Below are positions 11,901 through 20,249 of a stretch of DNA of 47,730 nucleotides, one piece after another. The stretch is from Amoeboradix gromovi (Eukaryota; Sanchytriomycota; Sanchytriomycetes; Sanchytriales; Sanchytriaceae). The stretch spans positions 1-47,730 of the forward strand of contig JADGIF010000008.1 in NCBI GenBank assembly GCA_018985225.1, given 5' to 3'. A program made the position numbers and the translations under genes. The first letter of the stretch is position 1; each line of letters opens with the position of its first letter. The notes under the pieces are model-generated. The model ran no database searches, had not been told where the DNA came from, and was given only the letters and a program-made list of their open reading frames with translations.

Positions 11901-14900
11901 AGTTAATGAATTGCAATATCATATTCGACCCTAATTCGACTTACAACAAGTCGGATGATAACGTGCTCAAGACCTTGCCAGACACAAGTTGTCATTCTAT
12001 ATGGACCAGTATCAAATCTTATTTGATATCAGTAAGTAAAGACAATTGGCAAACTCAGAAAGTGAGTGGGCAGCTTGTTGTACTTGCAGATGTAGATCAG
12101 TCACTGAATATTTCCACTTTTTCATTTTTAAGATTCTATATGAAACATCATTCCATATGGGTTAACAATGACGGTGAGTGGACCAACAAAAACGTTTCAC
12201 GGTTGCTTATTAAAGCCACAATTAGCAATTTGGATGTGAATGACCCTGAACTGCGACGGTTGCTTAGGAGTGTTTTATTTTTAAAATTGCAGACTTTTCC
12301 TGTTCCAATGTCTAATAAATACTATCATGGCAGTGGAACACTGGATATAAATTATGAAGCGTATTCTACGTTTGAGCAGTTTATAACTGAGCAATCTGAT
12401 CTTGTTTATATTGACGTAGTCAGTGAAAGAGAAGTTATTTGTAAAAATGCTAAAACGTTTTACAACTTGTTGACTAGAGATCGTGTCCCTAATTTATACT
12501 TGAATGTCAAAGAATGCATCTTATATGGCAAATCACTAGAGGATTTGGTGCCACTTCAATGCTTATTTAAAAATTGCAGTGATTACTTGAAATTCATAGA
12601 GCTAAAAGTAGATGTTAGATCACACATATCATTTATGAGTGACAAAATAGATGTGGATTCGATAAAACTAGATGAGCATAGTTCAAATTTGAAGTTTATC
12701 AAGCCAATTTTTGTCTTAATTTTCAATTTTAAAACACTCGGTTTTACAAGAAATCAAAAGTTTCTTACTCAGATGTTATCCAAGCTAGATGGCTGCCTGT
12801 TAAACTTGAAAGAGAGATCCACATGGCTGCATGGAATACAACAGCAGGCGTTTATAGAATCACAGAACTTGACTGGACTACGAATTGATGTCGGACAGAA
12901 AACAAAAGACATAGACGATAAAAAGAAACTTGCTTCCTTGAAAGAGAAGGAAATAAATGAGAGTAGGCTTAAAATTGAGAGTGAAAAAGAGTTTTTAGAT
13001 ATTGGACTGAAACAGTCATATCCGATCCTAGAAAGTGCAAAAAAGGCGCTAAGCAACATAAGTGCAAGTGATATAACAGAGCTAAGGTCTTTTAGCAAGC
13101 CGCCGATGGACGTGCAGAAAGTAGTAGAATGCATATGCATTTTATTAAAAAAAGAGGATTTATCATGGAAATCATCAAAATCGATGATGTCTAATACAGA
13201 ATTCAGAAGCAATCTAATGAGTTTAGACTGCGATGGACTAACAAATGGCCAGGTGCATCATATTGATAAGATATTGAAATCTTCAGATCTAAATATTGAA
13301 AAAATGAAAAAGACATCATCTGCTGGATGTGGCTTATTAGACTACGTGTTTAACATACTGCAATACCATTCAATAGTAACTGAAATGAAGCCAAAAATGA
13401 AGCAACTGCAAGTATTCGATAATCAGCTAAGCGATCTAATAAATAGTAAAGAGCAGGTACTACTAGAGATTGGTGAACTAGAAATGGATATATTAAAGTT
13501 AAAACAACACTTAAACGCATTAGAAAAGAGTTTGGTTGTAGTTGATAAGAACATTGTGATCTGGAAGGAATTGGATTTGAAATTTACTAAAATTGAAGGA
13601 CTGCTTGTTAGCGATATATCAAGTAACACTAAGCTACTTGACGGTGTCAATAAATCAATTAACGCGCTTGATATCACATGTTTTGAGGATGCTCTGAGCT
13701 TGTTGGACCTGAGTGAAAATGGCATAAAGGACATGTCAGAAATTGGGTTGCCATTTATATACAATGGATTGCAGCTCAATGAAGATTTGGGGAAGTTTGT
13801 GTATTGGATGGAGTGCCCACATTCCTATATAATAGAGGATCCGTATTTGAGATGTTTTTCTGTCTTGCATTTGGTACCAAACTCAATTGTGGTCAATGTG
13901 CTGGATTCCAGTTTAAAACTGAAGTTGAAGTTTAGTTTAGACAACAATAAGCATTTGATTTTAGTATCACCTAATATCAGTTGTATTCCTCAGGATGTCT
14001 TGCAAATAAACCAGAAAATTACAATATATTGTAGTAAAATTGATATTTCAATACAGAACTATGCCATGATTTCGTTTAAAACCACTGACTTTGTTACCAA
14101 ATCGAACGATGAGTGGAAACTGCAATTCCAGAGTCATTTGGCTGTAAAGGAAAAATTAAAGCAAGACTCAACATCACTATTAAACACATTAAACGCATTT
14201 CAATCTACAAACGAGACTGCTCAAGTTGATGAATTGCTGTTTGCAATGTCTGAATACCAGTCAATCACCATGCTACACGAACAGCAGCAAAGCAAGTTGC
14301 TAAGTTTGGAATTTACAAGGCTGAATCTAGAGGAGAACGATGCATTAAAACGATATCATTCGCAGCTGCCGAGGCTATACTGCATGAGTGCTCATTTGTT
14401 AACTTTAGAGTTTTATAAACTTCCCGTTGAGGCGTTGTTAAAATCTTCATTATTGCCAGTTGACCAGCTAGGATTTTATACAAATCAGAACATAAACATT
14501 TACTCAACCTTCAAACATTTGCTCAGTTGCGGCACTCTGTTTATTTTCTCGAATGGTGACTCCACATATCAGTTTGTCAAGGAAATATATCCTGACATTA
14601 AAAGAACAAGTATGAAAAGCTTTGGAAGTGATTTAGCCATCTATTACAACATTTTAAACCTTTCTGAGATGGAGTTGGTACAATTTTACTTTAAATTGCT
14701 CGAGGAAAAGCCCAAAAATGTAGTAATAGATGTACCGATATCTGAGCTGCCACAATGCTCGCCCATTATGCATGAATTACTGAAATTGGGATACAAGATT
14801 AGCAGTTTGGTTGCACTGGATCTGAATAAAGTGATATCCAAGAACATGGAAATATCCCTGACAATGGAAAGAAAAAAAGAGTTCATACTCTTTCATTCTA

Positions 14901-15613
14901 TTGTCTGCTATCTCATTGAGCTGAAGTTGATTCTTTTGTACCCGCAGTACTGGATCGACAACTTGATATCAATCGTTGAAGATAGCAAGTGCGAACTGAA
15001 GAAGTCTTTGAATTTGTTCTACTTCAACAACTTGAGGCACCAGAACGAAAAGATCTGCTGCTCTAGAATACTGGATTATGTTGTCTGCAAAAGTAAGGAA
15101 ATGGATCAAGAAGAACTGATAGATCATATTTGCAACCTCTTCCAGGAGTCAGATAGATTCCAATTCAAAGAGACGGAACTGCAGTTGAGTCCTCCATGTA
15201 TATCGGAATTCAGTAAATTACAGCTATTGGAAGACTTGACAATGGACCAAAGAAGGTTTTGGGTCCAAGCAACTGAAATACAGGTCACTTTTTTGACTAT
15301 TCCTAGCAATTTGGTGTATTTCTTTGACAAGGAACTGCTGTACATGGACGGCATTCCAGTCTTGAATTTATCAAAAAGTAAAAATGCAAACTCGATTGCA
15401 GTGCACGGATTACGAATAAAGAACGCCTATTTAACGGAAAACGGATTGGTATATGCGCAGTCAAGACTTGGTCAGAGCGGACACGTGTGGAAGTGTAACC
15501 GCTTTGAATACTTGGTGCCACTATTCAAGAACAATGTGCTCTACTTGTATTTTAATTGCACTTTGAATGATGAGCTTTTAAACATTAAAATCGCAAGGGT
15601 TGATATTGAATAA
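5948..15613 (+). CDS. Divergent dynein heavy chain, probably cytoplasmic dynein-2 (IFT) type
   Basis: 3221 aa, ATG start, no evident intron. The dynein order is recognisable: tail and linker (FPRFWILSNDE near 1332), AAA1 with Walker A GLSGSGKT (1555-1562) and LNP sensor, AAA2 (SEWSENLNSVLDDN, about 1850), short AAA3/AAA4 remnants (about 2043 and 2150), stalk with microtubule-binding ITELRSFSKPP (about 2376), AAA5, AAA6 and a C-terminal domain. AAA1 Walker B reads WVNLSEVNRL where family members have CFDEFNR: the Asp is Ser1609, Glu1610 is kept. AAA2 has no P-loop (VLVGSFDD), and the P-loop halves of AAA3 and AAA4 are missing, so the motor is about 1,660 residues after AAA1 Walker A, far shorter than usual. 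GKTES and the C-terminal pattern suggest DYNC2H1, retrograde IFT. Class assignment is tentative; family is certain. AATAAA overlaps the stop. Confidence 0.93.
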   Translation: MEQLVEQLSNLQYSNPVVGYINKLKNISTDEIRGEVKQGLLDEEWIRKELMSEVDCYLTLDKKLLAYSKILKNSQLIKSSLNDKEMEKMCLGKELTAKHGITIIQLLVPYINYIDQFRDQSPLLISHYYKVLSQGWTTSRFFCKDDIFTGLILNLRDSLMPKLREISSSIYQNPKDGLFVVDSCIEAFRAYKIEYFKNREEIENNGKIVRWEFDQTKLFDITNYISDVLSDLKHILTVLYKIQSSLDDNMKSHTGEGLSIDELLKKSFKIVSAFEQLSLDIWDKKNKNSWKTMIRRFDDNLVHIEEMICQFITNCLRKSSVSFINLQILQCCSKPGTLDSVVQLADASLKVLVTNFYDEIKAAKAKFDTISKSPSKSDGTFDKVYQLKQEYNTYKKVMVELRKNRVIDSIEGKALFDSYINFSIVIKHLHDTWCTTFFDNTISRFNSCLSWNVLIEKDNKIVVNFPFEMYPNLKEIKLFEAYITDLSVNIKIIAPQLYQCSQKYQRLYRTVFKLNAIRESVEFTEEWLISDHVKQLETVLNTGILRMTWCSLAIDKYCESLEKEILNMNSKMQQAHKTLNMMNKKIHGLKKIGIQLINEFRFTDSQDIQLKLRSTGRRLTDSIIQVQQTVSSILTNLPKVFHKDLKDPLFGQLCLETEKLLYFTCEGVCDAMMVVLTRKFKVEKSMLAEILISSKGILYTNPNSAQLFKILMQFPNWLANPMDRVYRWENGSCKYVNKEMGKIYNFKNSLIISKVYIKSSNKYQKNCADLMKSINIDIESLNKYQMIWKCDLDDLRQLEMNNADSCIFYANITNYLFSLQNELADYLIDQDFRFLKYGFAKFLLFTKDMLIKSLTDIGSLFLSRAISEIKDGFLKIESLGDAEFGSGDICSDFDNYFKLKQQIDTEKHLSVLIYHFDVLISLCRPLFNTSNVELHMSNFQSLLSVKSLKSDQFAPIQNLFDLLKSKLEKEFHKIINYGDAVLQKFTALLVATSNPITASKVYVQFSKEFSVLLDKANELSDLGTKTNLNLMLKWNSSNCSVFIHDDLEEFLTRFSEYYEATLLLTSNGISVLVVQKCNELINKCSGLMVNKPFSFLTTSLNQLKTLLEYLSLINSLMSHNLELRHFTKISKTVHVAEIQKLDFIAVMKIDFNVLQDAITKEKEWFSKELELERKYMKLLRQVSHMFISKVPTSLFKLMITNIADMKIKYESIIIELALLLSLDHSEFIRMEIINSNNELVNVVDCLSSIDDIQTEIESVYTIIQNLLKNNTILEKIKLLKLRYYEIIDPLFEYESVYQLMSDEENDLVRLKQEVFTLKRYVFTELDQFRNTFPRFWILSNDELIKILSFSFKKEWFNTFKRIFNGVDKFTFTKDAQNVFITSLGNTENETLALPIDIGLNYSDLKCFASLLTSMQIGIRNQIFEAINCILNGDLDALIAITSSAITVALRYCASKGHMKSLSEDIVKQLQISNKWKSKKLEKIFIDLSNAKELSHIFGVEINNNLICTTFNGMRFEHGLEFKACSRIFCHTPITIRTFSNFYVDRISKKWTYALGLSGSGKTESIQEFSDFCGYFCYEVNCGDVLGSESLKNILTGSEFKKASYWVNLSEVNRLSSKVLLQLSESILVLNGNTFSNVFVSLNPYSQSRNIIPESVKFQFHQIILEKPPVKEIFVKMLTSPIFIKKDKKFAESLLQSACYLDCFHTRDTYPGMFLKLLQMYIDNPNQIMPSMKSFVHPDKSSFVYKNETDLISKSESIIQFLERFHSLVLVGSFDDSFVSTIKDVENHYLQQGNVKTQHVNPNMYSSFENFGSCDDFNVFTSGVITSCLEEGCSYQGTYLLVLDAELFSEWSENLNSVLDDNRSFFYPDGKKLEISLNVKIIFCTCSLKNVSPSVTRRSTVVFVDLEIQDCDFWIVHYDNLKQEHLFYDPDVSINCIVNYYTKIKHLNELYGKYYAFWAFSKFKTFDACSSWFKEDLNVALLGIQELMNCNIIFDPNSTYNKSDDNVLKTLPDTSCHSIWTSIKSYLISVSKDNWQTQKVSGQLVVLADVDQSLNISTFSFLRFYMKHHSIWVNNDGEWTNKNVSRLLIKATISNLDVNDPELRRLLRSVLFLKLQTFPVPMSNKYYHGSGTLDINYEAYSTFEQFITEQSDLVYIDVVSEREVICKNAKTFYNLLTRDRVPNLYLNVKECILYGKSLEDLVPLQCLFKNCSDYLKFIELKVDVRSHISFMSDKIDVDSIKLDEHSSNLKFIKPIFVLIFNFKTLGFTRNQKFLTQMLSKLDGCLLNLKERSTWLHGIQQQAFIESQNLTGLRIDVGQKTKDIDDKKKLASLKEKEINESRLKIESEKEFLDIGLKQSYPILESAKKALSNISASDITELRSFSKPPMDVQKVVECICILLKKEDLSWKSSKSMMSNTEFRSNLMSLDCDGLTNGQVHHIDKILKSSDLNIEKMKKTSSAGCGLLDYVFNILQYHSIVTEMKPKMKQLQVFDNQLSDLINSKEQVLLEIGELEMDILKLKQHLNALEKSLVVVDKNIVIWKELDLKFTKIEGLLVSDISSNTKLLDGVNKSINALDITCFEDALSLLDLSENGIKDMSEIGLPFIYNGLQLNEDLGKFVYWMECPHSYIIEDPYLRCFSVLHLVPNSIVVNVLDSSLKLKLKFSLDNNKHLILVSPNISCIPQDVLQINQKITIYCSKIDISIQNYAMISFKTTDFVTKSNDEWKLQFQSHLAVKEKLKQDSTSLLNTLNAFQSTNETAQVDELLFAMSEYQSITMLHEQQQSKLLSLEFTRLNLEENDALKRYHSQLPRLYCMSAHLLTLEFYKLPVEALLKSSLLPVDQLGFYTNQNINIYSTFKHLLSCGTLFIFSNGDSTYQFVKEIYPDIKRTSMKSFGSDLAIYYNILNLSEMELVQFYFKLLEEKPKNVVIDVPISELPQCSPIMHELLKLGYKISSLVALDLNKVISKNMEISLTMERKKEFILFHSIVCYLIELKLILLYPQYWIDNLISIVEDSKCELKKSLNLFYFNNLRHQNEKICCSRILDYVVCKSKEMDQEELIDHICNLFQESDRFQFKETELQLSPPCISEFSKLQLLEDLTMDQRRFWVQATEIQVTFLTIPSNLVYFFDKELLYMDGIPVLNLSKSKNANSIAVHGLRIKNAYLTENGLVYAQSRLGQSGHVWKCNRFEYLVPLFKNNVLYLYFNCTLNDELLNIKIARVDIE

Positions 15614-15624
15614 ATTATTGTAGC

Positions 15625-17967
15625 TTACATCAATTTATTAAAGTTTAGCAGCAAATCTTGCTTTTCCAGAACAAACTCTTTATTTCTCTTCAACGCCGAT
15701 TCTAATTCTTTGGTAACACAAGCATGCTGGTTAGAAATAGCTGGAATCTTAGTAATACTAAATCCTGTTTTCAAAGATTCCAACGACTTGTGAATAAGAA
15801 TTGTTTTGGCTTGCAAATTGAACTGTCTTTGTTCAACCTTGCTCAATTTTGCCAGATTCGTGCTTTTCTCGATTCTTAATCGTTGGCATTCAATAAGGAT
15901 CTTATGCAAATTTGAATTAAAAGCTATCCTATTTCTTAATACATGGTGATTCATGATCAATGGGGATTTCTGGGCAAGAACCGAGTAACTTGATTTTACA
16001 GCGTCCATTTGGTTTTGGAATGCAGAGATCCTAGCTAGTGTATGAATCAGCCTCACTCTATAGCTTTCCAGTTTAAGTAGCTTTAAATCCGAGTCATCTT
16101 TCTCAGTTTTCACCTTTTTCAGGGCATCTGACAAGAGTTCGTTCTCGTCATTTAAGCCTGAATACTTTGAATTTAGGTTCTTGACATCCGTATCCAGGAT
16201 GCTATTTTTAGCTGCGCCCTGCTTGTACTCCTCGTTCAGCTTCAGCAATAAGAGTTGTACTTGTTCTTTTGTCTTTTTCAGCTTTGCTATGTTTTCTACA
16301 TATTTAATATGCTCATACTCCAACGCAAGTTTTTCCAAAGAGCAGTCCTGCGTGATTTTACTTATTGAACTTTGGATCTCTGTGCTATCTACAATTTTAC
16401 TTTCGATCTTGTTGATTTTTGAAAGTGTTTGAAGCTGCAACTCCTGCAACAAGGCTTGTTCCACTCTCTTTCTTTCAACAGATTTGTTCAGAGTAATGAG
16501 ACTTTCATTAACTGTAATCCAGCGCTTGTTTAAAAAGGTTGTTTTATTATACAGCGCCAAACTTTGTGTTTCCAAAGTATTTTTCTTACTCTCTGCTATA
16601 CTGATGTCTCTCATGATGCTGCCATGCTCTGCTGATATCCTCATATATACAGAGCAACTTTCATCAGATTCTAATTGCTTCTTTTGCAGCTGTAACTTTA
16701 AGTCTCGATCTTCAATGGTGAGCAAATCCAATTTCATTTGAATTTCCTCAGCACTACGCTTAAGGGACTGATCTTCCAGAGTACACCTTAAGACGTGACT
16801 TTTTAATAAGGCTGTAAAAGACTTTAAACTGTATAAAGTTTGCTCCAAATCGTTTACATGTGCAGTAGATATGTTTAAATCTTTACCAAGCATAGAATAG
16901 GTGCTCTCAAAGGCTGCTAGCAACTTGGATGAATTTATATTCAGAACAAGCAAGTCCTGCTTCTGATTTCTTTGTTCTATCAATTTTGTGCTAGTTTTTG
17001 TGATTTTGGCAGCCACATTTTTTAATTGAGAGTTTGCCATATTTAAACTTTTATTCTCGTTTTGGACTTGATTATAAATAGTCAAGACTACTTTTCTCTT
17101 GTTGTGCAGCTTAAACTCAATTTCTCTTAAAACTTCTTGTGATTTCAACAACTTCTCTTTTTCTTCATCGAATTTCAATTTTATAACATTCAGCTCTTCT
17201 AGTCTCTCTTCAAAAACGATTTGGATATCATTTATACAGTTTACTTTCAAGTCTAGATCAGTCTGAAGCTTGTTACTCTTTTCAGACTCAGCAATCAGAG
17301 CTGCACTAGATGAATAAACAGCGCTTTTCAGCAGCTGATAATTAGAGTTTATTGTATTGTGCTCATCTTGTTTCTGTAAGTACATCATCTTCAGATGCTC
17401 AATTCTTTTTACCGTGTCATCTAGTGAAGACTTCTTGTACTCCAGAGTAGACAGAGACTCTGAAAGTACAAGAGTATTATTACTGATAAGCTGAAGTTTT
17501 GCAGATTTTAGACCCATTAGAGATTGAAAATCAGCTCTTTTGGAAGCTAACAAATCGTTTAATTTTAAGACCACTGCTTGCTTTATTGATAACTCGGCCT
17601 TCAATCTGGAAATTTCAGATTTGTACTCAGACAAGTCTACAGAAGAGCTTGATGCTGGAGTCTCTTTAAGACTTTTGATTCTTTTTTCTAAATCATATTT
17701 TGAATGTTGCCAAAACTTATCTTCTTCAAAATTGCCCAAAGTACCCTGCAGCAAATTTCGCATTGTCTCCAATATTTGATAGGCGATTATTTCATCAGGA
17801 AAGTCATCTTGCAAAATCAGATGGTAATTTTCGTTTTGCACCATATACGTTTTTAAGAAATCCAATTTATAAGCAGAATCTACAACCATCTTCGTCACAA
17901 TGGTGTGATAATCACTTGCTCTTTGGATAAGTATATTCAAAAATGCTTCGTCATCAACTGCAACCAT
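15625..17967 (-). CDS. Long coiled-coil protein, 780 aa
   Basis: The first true ATG is at 17967; a TTG would add six codons. Residues 1 to about 95 look globular (MVAVDDEAFLNILIQRASDYH...). The rest is nearly continuous heptad-rich coiled coil with abundant K, E, L and Q, ending KQDLLLNFNKLM. No family recognised; centrosomal, ciliary or kinetochore scaffolds have this look. It is tail-to-tail with the dynein gene (11 bp between stops) and head-to-head with the MTC1-like gene (51 bp between ATGs). An AATAAA lies inside its last codons. Confidence 0.85.
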   Translation of the reverse strand: MVAVDDEAFLNILIQRASDYHTIVTKMVVDSAYKLDFLKTYMVQNENYHLILQDDFPDEIIAYQILETMRNLLQGTLGNFEEDKFWQHSKYDLEKRIKSLKETPASSSSVDLSEYKSEISRLKAELSIKQAVVLKLNDLLASKRADFQSLMGLKSAKLQLISNNTLVLSESLSTLEYKKSSLDDTVKRIEHLKMMYLQKQDEHNTINSNYQLLKSAVYSSSAALIAESEKSNKLQTDLDLKVNCINDIQIVFEERLEELNVIKLKFDEEKEKLLKSQEVLREIEFKLHNKRKVVLTIYNQVQNENKSLNMANSQLKNVAAKITKTSTKLIEQRNQKQDLLVLNINSSKLLAAFESTYSMLGKDLNISTAHVNDLEQTLYSLKSFTALLKSHVLRCTLEDQSLKRSAEEIQMKLDLLTIEDRDLKLQLQKKQLESDESCSVYMRISAEHGSIMRDISIAESKKNTLETQSLALYNKTTFLNKRWITVNESLITLNKSVERKRVEQALLQELQLQTLSKINKIESKIVDSTEIQSSISKITQDCSLEKLALEYEHIKYVENIAKLKKTKEQVQLLLLKLNEEYKQGAAKNSILDTDVKNLNSKYSGLNDENELLSDALKKVKTEKDDSDLKLLKLESYRVRLIHTLARISAFQNQMDAVKSSYSVLAQKSPLIMNHHVLRNRIAFNSNLHKILIECQRLRIEKSTNLAKLSKVEQRQFNLQAKTILIHKSLESLKTGFSITKIPAISNQHACVTKELESALKRNKEFVLEKQDLLLNFNKLM

Positions 17968-18018
17968 TCTAAATTGACCTTTCAAATTTAGAAAAAATCT
18001 CCATTGTTTCTAATTAAA
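17968..18018. promoter_or_regulatory. 51-bp bidirectional promoter region
   Basis: The whole space between the ATGs of the coiled-coil gene (-) and the MTC1-like gene (+). It must hold both 5' UTRs and any promoter elements unless these lie inside the coding regions. Confidence 0.6.
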
Positions 18019-18882
18019 ATGTCTTCTAGTGCACAGGATGCTTTGAAATTTTTAGAATCTTTGGAGGGGGACCTCCAAAGTAAACAAGAGCCAGTAAAAG
18101 AAGAAATTTCGGATATTAAAAACATAAGTACAGAATCTGACTCTACACCACCTATAAAAGAGCAACCCAAAACTACAGAATTGGATTCAAAAACACAAAA
18201 AGATCAAGGGCAATACAAACTTCCGACTTCTTTCTCATTCGGTACCTTTAATACAGCGCTCAAAACTTATTTGAAAGAAGAAAACGTTCAAAAAGCCAAA
18301 GAGAATGTGTCAAAGAATGTTTCTTCGATGGCTAGCGCATTCATCTCTTCGTTCAATGTCCCTCCTTCATTGCAAATTAAGTGTAATGTCAATTCCCCTC
18401 TTCCTTTAAATCAAGATACCAAATATACACTTCAAGAGATTTGGGGTAACGCTACTCACGGTAGATGGGGGTTTGATTATGATGTCAAGGAAAATCACAA
18501 AGTTCTGTTTAGCAATAACTGGAATGAATTGGTGTCTGTTATTAAATCAGATGTTAAACAAACAGATGACCTAAGCATAACTCTCATCATTAATCAGTTT
18601 CGATGGCTAGATGCAGAGTTTAACAATGAAAATACTACTGGGAACAGCATCGATAGCAAGGAAAAGACTATATCTTCAACATACAAAGATACTGAAATGG
18701 AGTCAAACCTAGACTTGCCAGCCCAACTAAAATTAGAAGGCTATGTTTTTTTAATAAAAGTGCTGGATATTGTAGAGGTTGGATTAATTCACGGAAGATA
18801 CTGCCAAAACATGCTTTGGGGATTGATTGAAAACGCTTTTGAACAATGCGGTCGTCAATTTCAGCTCAAGTACGCTAAGTAA
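18019..18882 (+). CDS. MTC1/DUF5427-like protein, 287 aa
   Basis: True ATG at 18019 (the frame opens at a TTG at 18004). Begins MSSSAQDALKFLESLEGDL, which resembles the FLDSL-type N-terminal motif of the fungal MTC1/DUF5427 family. An acidic, Ser/Thr-rich segment follows (to about 70), then a folded-looking region ending in an amphipathic stretch (LEGYVFLIKVLDIVEVGLIHGRYCQNMLWGLI). MTC1 of yeast is a poorly understood cytosolic protein linked to vesicle traffic and telomere capping. The match rests on my reading of the N-terminal motif only. Tail-to-tail with the PAQR gene, 33 bp apart. Confidence 0.5.
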   Translation: MSSSAQDALKFLESLEGDLQSKQEPVKEEISDIKNISTESDSTPPIKEQPKTTELDSKTQKDQGQYKLPTSFSFGTFNTALKTYLKEENVQKAKENVSKNVSSMASAFISSFNVPPSLQIKCNVNSPLPLNQDTKYTLQEIWGNATHGRWGFDYDVKENHKVLFSNNWNELVSVIKSDVKQTDDLSITLIINQFRWLDAEFNNENTTGNSIDSKEKTISSTYKDTEMESNLDLPAQLKLEGYVFLIKVLDIVEVGLIHGRYCQNMLWGLIENAFEQCGRQFQLKYAK

Positions 18883-18915
18883 ATTTTATATAATCGCTAT
18901 TACAATTATTTATTA

Positions 18916-19809
18916 CTATACCAAGATACATTGATTTTCAATTTTGTGCCACTGATAAACATCCAATGCCAAGCAATAAGTTGCCAAAGCAGCAAATAAC
19001 GCAAACCAATGCCAGATTTGATGACTGTGAAATAGGTAATCAAAGGCTCCTGGTGCATATCTCTCAGGGACTCTTAGTGCGTATATACAAGCGCCCCCAA
19101 CATAAAATACTGTCATCAAAATCAGACCGAAAGCTCCCATCATTCCAGCAAACGGAAAAACCAATGAGTTGTTATAAACGTGTAAGAGAGATGGGATAGC
19201 ACTAGAAAAACCAGTCGCCATGTAAACATACACCCTAATTAAGGGATGCTTTTTGAAATAATCGACAAATGATCCGACAACTCCAACCATTGATAAAGAC
19301 CCAATGAAAGTCAAATGAAGAATCTGGGATTCGGCGCTGCAATAATAGAGATAATATGTCACAATCATGGATGATCCCATTACCATAAAACTAATTCCAG
19401 AATAATCTAAACACGCAAAGAAATTATGAGTTTTTATACATTGATTGCAGTGCAAGTGGAATAAGGTAGAGCATAAGAAACATTTGATTGAGCAAATGCA
19501 AAATACTGAAAACATAAGTTTATCCATGAGATCAAACTCTGTATCCCAAATCCAAATATCATATAAAATGTAAGAAAATATCAAGGTAGCAAGTATATGA
19601 ATATATATATTGCCAGTTTCGTTATGGAGATAAGTCAAAGATCTCCAGCTTTCTTTGAAGTTCTTTGAAATTCTGTAACCATCTAATATATATGCATTTC
19701 GGGCGTATATTGGTGCTTCATCTCTTTTGAAAACTCTTCTAATGGTTTTTTCTTCTAGCTTTTCATCAACTTGGTATGAGACTGAAGTATTCGATCTACG
19801 AATTAGCAT
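18916..19809 (-). CDS. PAQR / haemolysin III family seven-pass membrane receptor (AdipoR/IZH-like)
   Basis: 297 aa, ATG start. A cytosolic N-terminus (HNETGNIYIH at 62-71) leads into seven hydrophobic segments. The family's zinc-site residues are present: S114-x3-H118 (STLFH), D135 (LDYSGI) and H263-x3-H267 (SHQIWH), with the RVPERYAPGAFD loop before the last helix. Fungal IZH proteins act in zinc and lipid homeostasis, and animal AdipoR members have ceramidase-type activity. The conserved metal ligands suggest an active protein. Repeat copy B begins 48 bp upstream of the ATG. Stop TAG is followed at once by TAATAAATAA. Confidence 0.95.
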   Translation of the reverse strand: MLIRRSNTSVSYQVDEKLEEKTIRRVFKRDEAPIYARNAYILDGYRISKNFKESWRSLTYLHNETGNIYIHILATLIFSYILYDIWIWDTEFDLMDKLMFSVFCICSIKCFLCSTLFHLHCNQCIKTHNFFACLDYSGISFMVMGSSMIVTYYLYYCSAESQILHLTFIGSLSMVGVVGSFVDYFKKHPLIRVYVYMATGFSSAIPSLLHVYNNSLVFPFAGMMGAFGLILMTVFYVGGACIYALRVPERYAPGAFDYLFHSHQIWHWFALFAALATYCLALDVYQWHKIENQCILV

Positions 19810-19857
19810 TTGAAACAGGTTCCAGGATCAGGAGATTCCTGGGACACGCTCTACAAT

Positions 19858-20249
19858 TGGGACATCAAATATAAAAACTGGACTAACTTTCTGTAACAAC
19901 TTGGAAGATTATTTCAGCTTTATTACTTTATGGATTTAAGAGACGAGTGGACATTCAGCTAGTTGCGGAGTTGACGAGTATAAAAGGAAAATAATGATGT
20001 TAGTATAACATTACAAAATGACCCTAGAAAATAGTACCGTCTAAGAAAATGCACCTTTTGCTTAGATGCTCAAAGACCTCATATATTTGAACGAGATGCA
20101 GGGTCTTCTAGTTTTATTTTGAAGAGGGGATTGAAAGTAATGAAAGAAAGTTGGTATAATAGAAGATCTTTTATTAATGATAGCATTTCCTCCTTATGGA
20201 GCACCTTCTTTAAAAACGAGTTACTCTAGTTTTTATATTTGATGTCCCA
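19858..20249 (+). mobile_element. MITE-like repeat, copy B
   Basis: 392 bp. Begins TGGGACATCAAATATAAAAA and ends TTTTTATATTTGATGTCCCA, a clear terminal inverted repeat. Flanked by AT on both sides, a possible 2-bp target duplication. The segment just before GCACCTTTTGCTTAGA is about 100 bp longer than in copies D and F. No transposase ORF. Confidence 0.9.

Noticed and set aside
5948-15613. Axonemal or cytoplasmic dynein-1 assignment
   Set aside because: The GKTES form of AAA1 and the short C-terminal domain look more like dynein-2. Sequence drift prevents certainty, so the class is left tentative.
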